Positions 1 to 4,938 of a stretch of DNA of 5,143 nucleotides are shown here, one piece after another. The DNA is from an uncultured bacterium (lineage in GTDB: Bacteria; Bacillota; Clostridia; Lachnospirales; Lachnospiraceae), in assembly GCA_945871045.1 (NCBI GenBank), contig CAMBUC010000167.1, positions 1 to 5,143 of the forward strand, in the 5' to 3' direction. The stretch's first letter is position 1; each line of letters opens with the position of its first letter. The notes beneath the pieces are model-generated. The model worked only from the letters and a program-made list of their open reading frames with translations. It had not been told where the DNA came from and made no database searches. The translations under genes were made by a program, and so were the position numbers.

Positions 1-2
1 GT

Positions 3-31
3 ATAATAGCATCTGATTCGACAATTGTCAA
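3..31 (-). promoter_or_regulatory. Strong sigma-A-type promoter with palindromic operator, firing out of the window
   Basis: On the minus strand there is a perfect -35 box TTGACA (26-31), a 17-bp spacer and a -10 box TATTAT (3-8), with TG one base upstream of the -10 (extended -10). A perfect 10-bp palindrome GACAATTGTC (20-29) covers most of the -35 box. An A-rich stretch (about 36-75 on the minus strand) just upstream resembles an UP element. The driven gene lies left of position 1 and is not visible. Palindromes over the -35 box are a common site for dimeric repressors such as the MarR family; that a repressor binds here is inference. Confidence 0.75.
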
Positions 32-78
32 CATGTTTTTTAAAATTAATGTTTATTTTTTATTATTTTTTCAAACCA

Positions 79-153
79 TTATGCTGTATTTTTTCGGAGC
101 GGTCTTTGTAGCCTTCTATTGATCGATCTTCCGCAGTTTTTCTCCTGATCCAT
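79..153 (-). CDS. Possible 24-residue small protein, unrecognised
   Basis: A short ORF begins at ATG 153-151, overlapping the TGA stop of the 72-residue gene by one base (TGATG). AAAGGAG lies five bases upstream, inside the end of the preceding gene, so initiation or reinitiation is physically plausible. The product (MDQEKNCGRSINRRLQ and eight more residues) is basic, contains one Cys and has no motif I recognise. The same DNA also stays open for 28 codons in the frame of the upstream gene after its stop, so openness alone proves little. It could equally be untranslated 3' sequence. The ribosome binding site is the only positive evidence. Confidence 0.25.
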   Translation of the reverse strand: MDQEKNCGRSINRRLQRPLRKNTA

Positions 154-371
154 CAATACTCCTTTATGATTTCTCCCTCTATTCCATATGTCATACGGAA
201 TACTTCCAGATCGGCAGCACTTTTGATCAGCATCACTTCTTCGAATTTTCCGCTATGAACATTCTTGAAACCTGCCACCTGCTCACCGGTACAGATGCTC
301 ACTCTGATCACCGGTTTTTCATTTTCTTTGTCGTAGGTTTTTGTTTCTGTTTTCTTATGAATCAATCTCAT
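153..371 (-). CDS. Conserved-looking 72-residue protein of unknown function
   Basis: I cannot assign a function. The 72-residue product starts with a basic, Lys/Thr-rich stretch (residues 2-20), continues with a beta-rich core containing ICTGEQVAGF (about 26-35), and ends with YGIEGEIIKEY. It has no signal peptide or membrane segment and one Cys, and is probably a small soluble cytoplasmic protein. The start is supported by AAGGCGGCGG just upstream and by the arrangement TAA-A-ATG: only one base separates it from the stop of the nuclease-like gene, so the two are very probably co-transcribed and translationally coupled. Its position as the last clear member of the bcp-yaaA unit suggests work alongside the nuclease-like protein or the peroxide genes. 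That is inference from context only. Confidence 0.7.
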   Translation of the reverse strand: MRLIHKKTETKTYDKENEKPVIRVSICTGEQVAGFKNVHSGKFEEVMLIKSAADLEVFRMTYGIEGEIIKEY

Positions 372-372
372 T

Positions 373-1074
373 TTACCGCCGCCTTTTTCGCCTCAGATTC
401 TCTCGGGCAGTTTCTCGTAACATCATTAATTCTATCTGTTTTTCAGGATCATTTTCCTGCTCTAATTTTTTTGTGATCTCACCCTTTCGATACTCTGCCA
501 AATTTTCAGCAATTGCCTGATAATCACGCTCAAACAAGATCTCACACATCATACTTTTCAATTGCGCCTCATCAATTTTCCCACTCTGCAGCCGTTCTGC
601 GATTTTTCCGATCACAAAGGATTTGCTCTTCTGTTTGTATTTCGGCATTTGGTTCAGTTCCTGAAGGATAGCAAGTTCCGGTCTCCAAAGGATCTCCAGT
701 TTTTTCTTCCATAGCATCTTGGGATTTGGAGCCGGTTTTCGAAAAACATAAAAATCAAAGACCCCATCCACGATCTCCACCGTAATAACACCCCAGTACG
801 CCGGCACATGCTCCCTGATATGCATGGCATGACTGGTACCTACCACTACGTAATTGAAGTCATAATACTTGTCGTAATCCTTTACCTGACGGGCAAGCCT
901 GGCATAGGTATCAGCATCGCTCTTGATCTCGATTCCATAAAGCGCATCCGGCGTGACCATGACCACATCCGCCCGTGACCGTCCCATCGTTTTTTCTTCA
1001 ATGATCCTGTTTTTCCCAAAATAAACATCCAGAAAATCAAACAGCGGCTCCCGGATATCTTTATCACGCAGCAT
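373..1074 (-). CDS. sce7726-family protein, PD-(D/E)XK nuclease-like
   Basis: This 233-residue protein resembles the sce7726 family, a widespread bacterial family without an established function. The N-terminal half carries what looks like a PD-(D/E)XK nuclease core: Glu26/Glu27, Asp36 in RADVVMV, then Glu49-x-Lys51 in GIEIKSD, followed by Gln63-x3-Tyr67 in a helix, matching the QxxxY extension of many such nucleases. Residues 73-112 are beta-rich (YVVVGTSHAMHI, WGVITVEIV). The C-terminal part, from about 120, is helical and highly charged and ends in RRKRRR, which could contact nucleic acid. It starts four bases after the yaaA stop, with GAGG at the end of yaaA as ribosome binding site, and is followed one base later by the 72-residue gene. 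The nuclease fold is inferred from motif order; substrate and role (repair, defence or other) are unknown. Confidence 0.8.
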   Translation of the reverse strand: MLRDKDIREPLFDFLDVYFGKNRIIEEKTMGRSRADVVMVTPDALYGIEIKSDADTYARLARQVKDYDKYYDFNYVVVGTSHAMHIREHVPAYWGVITVEIVDGVFDFYVFRKPAPNPKMLWKKKLEILWRPELAILQELNQMPKYKQKSKSFVIGKIAERLQSGKIDEAQLKSMMCEILFERDYQAIAENLAEYRKGEITKKLEQENDPEKQIELMMLRETARENLRRKRRR

Positions 1075-1078
1075 ATTT

Positions 1079-1831
1079 TTAATCCTCTACCCTACGCTCA
1101 AATACATATTCCTTGTCAGAGGACAACTCCTTTCGGTACACATATCCGAGGCGATCAAATCGTTGGATCTCTTTTGGATCCTCAATCTGATGCTCTGCCA
1201 TATAACGCACCATTTCACCTCTTGCCATTTTTGCATAGGTGCCCTTCGTAACCAGTTTATTTCCGGATCGTTCACAGAAGTTTATCGTTATGTACTGATC
1301 CTCAGGCATCAGATACTTTTCGATGCATTTGGAATACTCTTTCGATGCCAGATTGATGATCACCCGGCTTTCATCCCTGACCGCCTCATACAATCTGTTT
1401 CCCCATAACTCATACAGGTCTTTTTTTCCACCAATGCTCGCTTTTGCCTGCATCTCCAAGCGGTAGGGCGTCACACCGTCCATCGCCCGCAGCACACCAT
1501 AAAAGGCTGACAAGATGCGCAGATGCTCCTGCACATAGTCATAATGTCCATCTTCAAAAACAGAAGGCGCCATATATTGATATGCAATGCCCTCATAAGC
1601 AAGCACCGCCGGCGTCAACTGACTCCTCAGATCCATCTGTTCCAAACGAACTGCATTCTGCTGTGCGATCTTGTCGTTGCACTTCCAAAGGGTCTTTAAT
1701 TCTTCGTAGGACCTGCCCCGAAGCCATGCTAAGATTTCCTCCGTCTGAAAAAGAAAATCCGGCAAACCGGCGGGTGGCAGTCTGTCCGGATCTATATTCA
1801 TCTTTTTTGCCGGGGACAGAATGATCTTCAT
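1079..1831 (-). CDS. yaaA: Peroxide stress protein YaaA
   Basis: YaaA (UPF0246/DUF328 family) lowers free intracellular iron during peroxide stress in Escherichia coli and so limits Fenton damage to DNA and protein; its fold binds DNA in vitro. Family landmarks are all present: N-terminal MKIILSPAKKMN, LAYEGIAYQYM (78-87), FYGVLRAMDGVTPYRLEM (110-127), LASKEYSK (161-168) and ARGEM (203-207). The length of 250 residues is normal for the family, and the frame is intact. The ATG overlaps the bcp TGA by four bases (ATGA), with AGAGGA inside bcp as ribosome binding site, so translation is probably coupled to bcp. Pairing with a peroxidase gene fits the peroxide-defence role. The nuclease-like gene follows after four bases. 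Confidence 0.95.
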   Translation of the reverse strand: MKIILSPAKKMNIDPDRLPPAGLPDFLFQTEEILAWLRGRSYEELKTLWKCNDKIAQQNAVRLEQMDLRSQLTPAVLAYEGIAYQYMAPSVFEDGHYDYVQEHLRILSAFYGVLRAMDGVTPYRLEMQAKASIGGKKDLYELWGNRLYEAVRDESRVIINLASKEYSKCIEKYLMPEDQYITINFCERSGNKLVTKGTYAKMARGEMVRYMAEHQIEDPKEIQRFDRLGYVYRKELSSDKEYVFERRVED

Positions 1832-2286
1832 GAGCCCAGTTCCTCTAGCATGTTCTGCGGATCATCGGCAGCCTTTACCTTGTCATTTGCCTTGATGATC
1901 ACACCCTCTTCATCAATGAGATAAGTCGTGCGGACAACGCCCATGGAAACCTTTCCGTAATTTTTCTTTTCTTTCCATACATCATACGCCTCTATGACTT
2001 TGCGCTCCGGATCAGAGAGAAGGGTAAATGCCAAACTCTGCTTTTCCTCAAATCTTTTATGAGACGCAACGCTGTCCTTGCTCACACCAAGGATCACCGC
2101 ACCTTTCTCCAAAAACTGCGGATAACGTTCCGAATATCCGCAAGCCTGCTTCGTGCAGCCGGGTGTATTGTCCTTCGGATAAAAATATAAGATCACTTTT
2201 TTTCCTGCATAGTCGCTGAGTCTATGCATTTCACCATTCTGATCCGGCAGTTCAAAATCCGGTGCCTTCATTCCCTCTTCCAACAT
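1828..2286 (-). CDS. bcp: Thioredoxin-dependent thiol peroxidase (Bcp/PrxQ-type peroxiredoxin)
   Basis: This cytoplasmic peroxiredoxin reduces hydrogen peroxide and organic hydroperoxides using thioredoxin. The 152-residue protein has the full active site: Pro37 and Thr41 before peroxidatic Cys44 (PKDNTPGC), resolving Cys49 four residues later (CTKQAC, the atypical 2-Cys PrxQ arrangement), and Arg119 (VVRTTYLID) that activates the thiolate. VILGVSKD and FTLLSDP are typical of the Bcp branch. Length is normal. The ATG is preceded by AAGGAG eight bases upstream. The stop overlaps the yaaA start by four bases, making bcp the likely first gene of a bcp-yaaA-sce7726-72-residue unit. The 67-bp gap to the upstream ybjQ-like gene could hold a promoter. 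I see no clear PerR box there. Confidence 0.95.
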   Translation of the reverse strand: MLEEGMKAPDFELPDQNGEMHRLSDYAGKKVILYFYPKDNTPGCTKQACGYSERYPQFLEKGAVILGVSKDSVASHKRFEEKQSLAFTLLSDPERKVIEAYDVWKEKKNYGKVSMGVVRTTYLIDEEGVIIKANDKVKAADDPQNMLEELGS

Positions 2287-2309
2287 ACTGTTTTCTCCTT
2301 ACATTAACC

Positions 2310-2336
2310 GTTATATTTCTCCATGTGCCTTTTCAA
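2310..2336 (-). promoter_or_regulatory. Weak candidate promoter for the bcp operon
   Basis: In the 67-bp gap upstream of bcp the minus strand has TTGAAA (2331-2336) and TATAAC (2310-2315), separated by 15 bp, shorter than the preferred 17. A small inverted repeat TAACGGTTA (2305-2313) overlaps the -10 box. The -35 sits in a CCTTTTTTGAAAAGG hairpin (2329-2343) that has no U-tail, so it is not a convincing terminator for the upstream gene. Read-through from upstream is an alternative source of bcp transcription. Confidence 0.3.
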
Positions 2337-2353
2337 AAAAGGACAGCAACTTT

Positions 2354-2671
2354 TTATTCATTTACAAATTTTACTGCTGTTCCATAGGCGATCACTTCGG
2401 CTGCGCCCTGCATAACTGCCGATGAAGAATAACGAATATTCACAACCGCGTCAGCACCCAGTTGTTCTGCTTCTGCAACCATGCGCTTGGTCGCAAGTGC
2501 TCTCGCCTCATTCATCATCTCATTGTAGGCAACAAGTTCGCCTCCCACAAGTGTTTTAAAACTCTGTGTAATGTCTTTTCCAATGTTTTTTGACTGGATG
2601 GTGCTTCCCTTTACCAGTCCAAGCATCTCCAATTCTTTTCCGCTGATATAATCAGTATTTACTAAGATCAT
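2354..2671 (-). CDS. YbjQ/UPF0145 family protein
   Basis: This protein of about 105 residues belongs to the YbjQ/UPF0145 family, often labelled a heavy-metal-binding domain, although its cellular role is not established. Family signatures are the first strand with ISGKELEMLGLVKGSTI, the FKTLVGGELVAYNEMMNEARALATKRM helix region, GADAVVNIRYSSS, and the closing EVIAYGTAVKF. Homologues assemble as pentamers. I chose ATG at 2671, which has GGAG six bases upstream. A GTG at 2683 in the same frame would add four residues, but has AAGGAG only one base away, too close. The first 20 bp overlap the end of the small membrane-protein gene, so the two are probably translationally coupled. The 3' end is 67 bp before bcp. 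Confidence 0.88.
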   Translation of the reverse strand: MILVNTDYISGKELEMLGLVKGSTIQSKNIGKDITQSFKTLVGGELVAYNEMMNEARALATKRMVAEAEQLGADAVVNIRYSSSAVMQGAAEVIAYGTAVKFVNE

Positions 2672-2906
2672 CTTCTTCTCCACTCCTTATCTCTTTAATT
2701 CTCTGAATACATACACCTATGATCAGCATGCTCATCACTGCCGGTATCACTCCCAACAGAATCTTGACTGCCACCACATCGATGAGGGCAATCAACACGC
2801 CAAAGTACAATCCGTAATATGCGATGAGAATACCTGTCACAACAATCGGTGCGATTATTTTTTTACTGTGATCGGACATATCATCACCTGCTTTTCTCTG
2901 ATTCAT
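2652..2906 (-). CDS. Small two-helix membrane protein, unknown function
   Basis: The product of up to 84 residues has a short polar N-terminus with KK at 15-16, two hydrophobic segments at about 17-40 and 47-68, and a charged C-terminal tail (RIKEIRSGEEDD). It is therefore probably a two-pass inner-membrane protein with a short loop carrying Asp43. I recognise no family. Two starts are possible: the ATG at 2906, with AAGGA five bases upstream, or the internal ATG at 2879 (MSDHSKK), preceded by AGGTGAT, which fits the extended anti-SD complement. The internal start gives 75 residues. A -10-like TATAAA lies so close to the first ATG that transcripts starting from it would favour the internal one. 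The gene overlaps the YbjQ-like gene by 20 bp, so a shared function is plausible. Confidence 0.75.
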   Translation of the reverse strand: MNQRKAGDDMSDHSKKIIAPIVVTGILIAYYGLYFGVLIALIDVVAVKILLGVIPAVMSMLIIGVCIQRIKEIRSGEEDDLSKY

Positions 2907-2930
2907 TTGTATCCTTATTTTATATCACTT

Positions 2931-2983
2931 GGGTGAAAAAATCAAACTCTCACCAAAGGTTTTTGATACCCCTATCATACCAT
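2931..2983 (-). pseudogene. Decayed tRNA-Trp-like remnant
   Basis: On the minus strand this stretch aligns without gaps to the middle of the intact tRNA-Trp in this window. From the D-loop through the anticodon stem-loop, 2953-2983 matches 4972-5002 at 29 of 31 bases, including 16 identical bases (2968-2983). The anticodon arm reads GGGGT-ATCAAAA-ACCTT, so the CCA anticodon is lost, and the T-arm region (GAGAG, TTTGATT, TTTTC) is recognisable but decayed. No 5' acceptor strand pairs with the 3' side, so it is not a functional tRNA. The 5' end abuts the thioesterase fragment. It is either an old duplicate copy of the gene or a recombination scar. Confidence 0.7.
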
Positions 2984-2984
2984 G

Positions 2985-3092
2985 CTAGATCGACTCTACA
3001 TCCGTGTCCTCACGCACCTCCAATGATGTTTTCCCGGCATAGGTAAGTTTTGCGATCAGCACAATCCGGTCATTGAAATGAGCACCTTCCAT
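2985..3092 (-). pseudogene. Fragment of a hotdog-fold acyl-CoA thioesterase
   Basis: A 35-codon open stretch encodes EGAHFNDRIVLIAKLTYAG followed by KTSLEVREDTDVESI and a TAG stop. This resembles the middle of the BFIT/BACH-type acyl-CoA thioesterases (YciA/YkhA relatives), where the pattern is F-K-x-G-A-H-x-N-D-x-I-x-L-x-x-x-L-T-Y-x-G-x-T-S-M-E-V-R-V-D-T-Y-V-E. The N-terminal part with the catalytic Asp region and the C-terminal half are absent. The upstream end lies seven bases after the exoA stop and the downstream end runs directly into the tRNA-like remnant. ATG 3092 has no ribosome binding site close by. It is therefore a relic left by deletion or insertion, not an active gene. Confidence 0.65.
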
Positions 3093-3098
3093 AAAATT

Positions 3099-3851
3099 TT
3101 AGTTCATTTCCAATACAACCGGACAGTGATCTGAGCCCATCACATCCGTCAGAATTTTTACGTCCAAAAGCCGATCCTTTAAACATTCTGACACGCAGAA
3201 ATAATCGATCCTCCATCCTGCATTCTTTGCTCTTGCACTAAACCGATATGACCACCAGGAGTAAATGCCTTCCTGGTCAGGGTAAAAGTAACGAAACGTA
3301 TCGATAAAACCTGATGCAAGAAGTTCTGTGAATTTCCCGCGTTCTTCGTCCGTGAAACCAGCATTCTTCCGATTTGTTTTCGGATTCTTTAAGTCGATTT
3401 CTTTGTGAGCCACATTTAAATCCCCACAGAAAATTACAGGTTTCACTTCTTCTAGTTTCTTTAAGTATGTAAGGAAATCGTTTTCCCATTGCATACGGTA
3501 AGGCAGCCTTGCAAGTTCATTTTGCGAATTCGGTGTGTAAACTGTTACCATATAGAATGTCTCAAATTCCAAAGTGATCACACGACCTTCCTTGTCATGC
3601 ACCTCGATTCCGATTCCATATTGAACGGATAATGGCTCCTTTTTGGTAAAAATTGCAGTGCCCGAATATCCTTTCTTTTCCGCATAGTTCCAATATTGAT
3701 GGTAACCTTCCAGATTCAGTTCTAATTGTCCCGCCTGCAGTTTGCTTTCCTGAATACAAAAAATGTCTGCGTCGATTTCATGAAAGAAATCCAAGAACCC
3801 TTTCTGCACGCAAGCGCGAATCCCATTTACATTCCACGTTACAAATTTCAC
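3099..3851 (-). CDS. exoA: Exodeoxyribonuclease III / AP endonuclease ExoA
   Basis: This Mg-dependent exonuclease III family enzyme cleaves DNA 5' of abasic sites and trims damaged 3' ends in base excision repair. The 250-residue protein has every catalytic landmark: Asn7 in WNVNG, Glu35 in QESKL, Tyr105 in VYTPN, Asp144 and Asn146 in GDLN, Arg214-Asp216 in WRIDYF, and Asp241-His242 in GSDHCPV. I take GTG 3851 as the start because AAAGGAG lies seven bases upstream and it gives [10 protein letters not shown], the usual family N-terminus. The frame stays open to 3905, but that adds a Lys/Asn-rich tail with no ribosome binding site. The gene stands alone between a terminator hairpin on its upstream side and the thioesterase scar downstream. 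I see no convincing promoter in its leader. Confidence 0.95.
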   Translation of the reverse strand: MKFVTWNVNGIRACVQKGFLDFFHEIDADIFCIQESKLQAGQLELNLEGYHQYWNYAEKKGYSGTAIFTKKEPLSVQYGIGIEVHDKEGRVITLEFETFYMVTVYTPNSQNELARLPYRMQWENDFLTYLKKLEEVKPVIFCGDLNVAHKEIDLKNPKTNRKNAGFTDEERGKFTELLASGFIDTFRYFYPDQEGIYSWWSYRFSARAKNAGWRIDYFCVSECLKDRLLDVKILTDVMGSDHCPVVLEMN

Positions 3852-3884
3852 TTGTTTTCTCCTTTTATAGTTCGTATTTTTGTT

Positions 3885-3905
3885 TTGAGAATTTACTTTT
3901 CTCAA
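3885..3905. repeat. Inverted repeat in the exoA leader
   Basis: TTGAGAA and TTCTCAA form perfect 7-bp arms around a 7-bp spacer, centred about 44 bp upstream of the exoA GTG. On the minus strand GATAAT (3905-3910), a possible -10 box with no good -35, adjoins it. It could be an operator or a 5' hairpin in the exoA mRNA. There is no T-run, so it is not a terminator. Confidence 0.4.
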
Positions 3906-3983
3906 TTATCACCCGAGCAATTTCCCCACTGGCAGATATGCTTTTTCTTTCCTAAAAACAAATGGTCTTTTTACTTTTGTTTA

Positions 3984-4031
3984 GAAATACAAACAGCCGA
4001 AACACCTGATTTTTCAAGCGTTGCGGCTGTT
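3984..4031 (-). terminator. Hairpin downstream of the tRNA-Trp 3'-end repeat
   Basis: On the minus strand AACAGCCG (4031-4024) pairs with CGGCTGTT (3999-3992), and the stem continues with several further pairs, including wobbles, to a small A-rich loop. The tail is moderately T-rich (TGTTTGTATTTC). The hairpin starts at the end of the repeated tRNA-Trp 3' end, so it was probably the original tRNA terminator before the cassette was inserted. It now ends transcription from the zeta-like gene. Confidence 0.65.
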
Positions 4032-4059
4032 CTGTGAGCAGGGGATGAGAGAATCGAAC
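4030..4059. repeat. Direct repeat copy 1: tRNA-Trp 3' end
   Basis: These 30 bases are identical and in the same orientation to 4937-4966. They cover part of the tRNA T-arm (from the T-loop), the 3' acceptor strand (ATCCCCT on the minus strand), the discriminator G and about nine following bases. Similarity stops abruptly on both sides, as expected for an att-type core left by integration at a tRNA gene. No tRNA body remains here, so the copy is non-functional. Confidence 0.9.
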
Positions 4060-4088
4060 CCTTTTCATCATCTTTTTCAATGGTTATG

Positions 4089-4646
4089 TTAGTCGCTAAT
4101 CAACTCTATCAGTTTTTCCTCTGACCACAACTCATTCGGAAAAATTGAAATATCCTCTTTATGCTTTCGTATAATACGCACCGGTTCTTCCGTATTGTCG
4201 TAAACATGTAAGATATCACACAATTCCATTAGCCTCTTGATATTTTCCAACGACTTATAATAGCGTTGTATAATCTTTTCTTTATCTACGTCATGCCCGC
4301 CTGCGGCTACCCTTGCCTGTACTCGGGCAACATTAATAAGCGGATCCATAGTAAGAACAAACACGCATTTTATAAAATAACCCTCAGCCTTTGCCTTTTC
4401 TAATATGTCTAATTTATAATGAGATGATAATACCGTTTCAAAACTAAAATCTTCTTTTGCATCTATAGACTGATATCGCTTTTTATCCACTAAGACAGCG
4501 GCTTCTTCGTTGCTCAACCCTGTTGCAGAAACAACATCGTCAGCATTTGTATATGATCCTACTTTTTCAAAATATTGAGTAATCGTACTTTTTCCCGAAC
4601 CATTTGGTCCCGCCAGACAAAGAATCATCGGTTTCCTATTCAACAT
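4089..4646 (-). CDS. Zeta-toxin-like P-loop ATPase/kinase
   Basis: This 185-residue cytoplasmic protein begins with a Walker A motif, GPNGSGKST (13-21), followed by NADD (34-37), whose Asp sits where zeta toxins keep a catalytic acid. SFETVLSS (68-75), a helix-strand with FIKCVFVLT (91-99), and RVQARVAAGGHDV (108-120) follow. This order matches the compact zeta-like ATPase family found in many gut bacteria. Classical zeta toxins phosphorylate UDP-N-acetylglucosamine; whether this branch does is not established. ATG 4646 has only a weak ribosome binding site (GTGAG). ATG 4628 (MILCLAGPNG), with AGGAA just upstream, is a good alternative giving 179 residues. With the first start the gene overlaps the upstream 76-residue gene by 11 bp. 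The frame is intact, and the pair fills the tRNA-bounded unit. Confidence 0.85.
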   Translation of the reverse strand: MLNRKPMILCLAGPNGSGKSTITQYFEKVGSYTNADDVVSATGLSNEEAAVLVDKKRYQSIDAKEDFSFETVLSSHYKLDILEKAKAEGYFIKCVFVLTMDPLINVARVQARVAAGGHDVDKEKIIQRYYKSLENIKRLMELCDILHVYDNTEEPVRIIRKHKEDISIFPNELWSEEKLIELISD

Positions 4647-4866
4647 ATTTTCTCACGCCATCCGCATATTCCACATACGCTTTTTTTGTTTCCTTATCAT
4701 ATTTTGCTATGGGTTTTTTACAAAACTTCGCTTTTGCTACAGCTGTTTTCACTGCCTCAACCGCCCTCGCATCCATTTCTGCATCTCTACTGGAAATGAT
4801 ACCGGATTGGTCTACGGATGTAACCACTTTAATCGTTTTTCCATTTCTGCTTCTTACAGTTGTCAT
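4636..4866 (-). CDS. Small partner protein of the zeta-like gene, unknown function
   Basis: The 76-residue product has N-terminal beta-type segments (TIKVVTSVDQSGII), a central helix with DARAVEAVKTAVAKAKF (about 31-47), and a C-terminal KKAYVEYADGVRKYVE. It has no membrane segment and one Cys (49). I recognise no characterised family, and it does not look like the three-helix epsilon antitoxin. ATG 4866 is chosen because GAAAGG lies nine bases upstream; an in-frame TTG at 4887 lacks a ribosome binding site. It ends 11 bp inside the zeta-like gene, which implies coupled translation, small gene first, as antitoxin genes are often arranged. An antitoxin or substrate-adaptor role is inference. 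No clear promoter separates it from the terminator of tRNA-Trp, so read-through from the tRNA may supply transcription. Confidence 0.75.
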   Translation of the reverse strand: MTTVRSRNGKTIKVVTSVDQSGIISSRDAEMDARAVEAVKTAVAKAKFCKKPIAKYDKETKKAYVEYADGVRKYVE

Positions 4867-4894
4867 ACACTCAGACCTTTCTTTCAATACTAAA

Positions 4895-4938
4895 CAAAAA
4901 AGCTGCTAAACCCTATATATATAAGGCTTCACAGCTTT
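4895..4938 (-). terminator. Intrinsic terminator of tRNA-Trp
   Basis: Minus-strand AAGCTG (4937-4932) pairs with CAGCTT (4904-4899). The stem continues through TGAAGCC with GGGTTTAG, apart from one mismatch, to a TATATATATA-rich loop, and a T6 run follows. It begins right at the end of the tRNA-side 30-bp repeat, about eight bases past the discriminator base. Confidence 0.8.

Noticed and set aside
1444..1824. 126-codon plus-strand ORF opposite yaaA
   Set aside because: It is antisense to a well-supported gene, its Pro/Ser/His-rich composition is typical of a shadow frame, and it resembles no protein I know.
2302..2318. PerR box upstream of bcp
   Set aside because: The sequence TATAACGGTTAATG has a small TAACGGTTA symmetry but does not match the TTATAATnATTATAA pattern.
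2329..2343. Terminator after the YbjQ-like gene
   Set aside because: CCTTTTTTGAAAAGG can fold with a 3-base loop, but the stem is weak and no T-run follows on the minus strand.
2931..2990. A second functional tRNA gene
   Set aside because: D-loop to T-arm similarity to tRNA-Trp is strong, but the 5' acceptor strand is absent, the anticodon has changed and the T-stem relies on several wobbles.
3852..3905. N-terminal extension of ExoA to 268 residues
   Set aside because: The frame is open, but the extra 18 residues are low-complexity, lack a ribosome binding site and are not part of the family. GTG 3851 has AAAGGAG at good spacing.
3653..4037. Two overlapping plus-strand ORFs of about 100 codons across the exoA start and leader
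   Set aside because: They mirror exoA codons and AT-rich leader and terminator DNA, with Phe/Ser/Leu-rich composition and no supporting ribosome binding site.
4867..4887. TTG start extending the 76-residue protein by seven residues
   Set aside because: No ribosome binding site precedes the TTG; the GAAAGG site lies between it and the ATG and fits the ATG.
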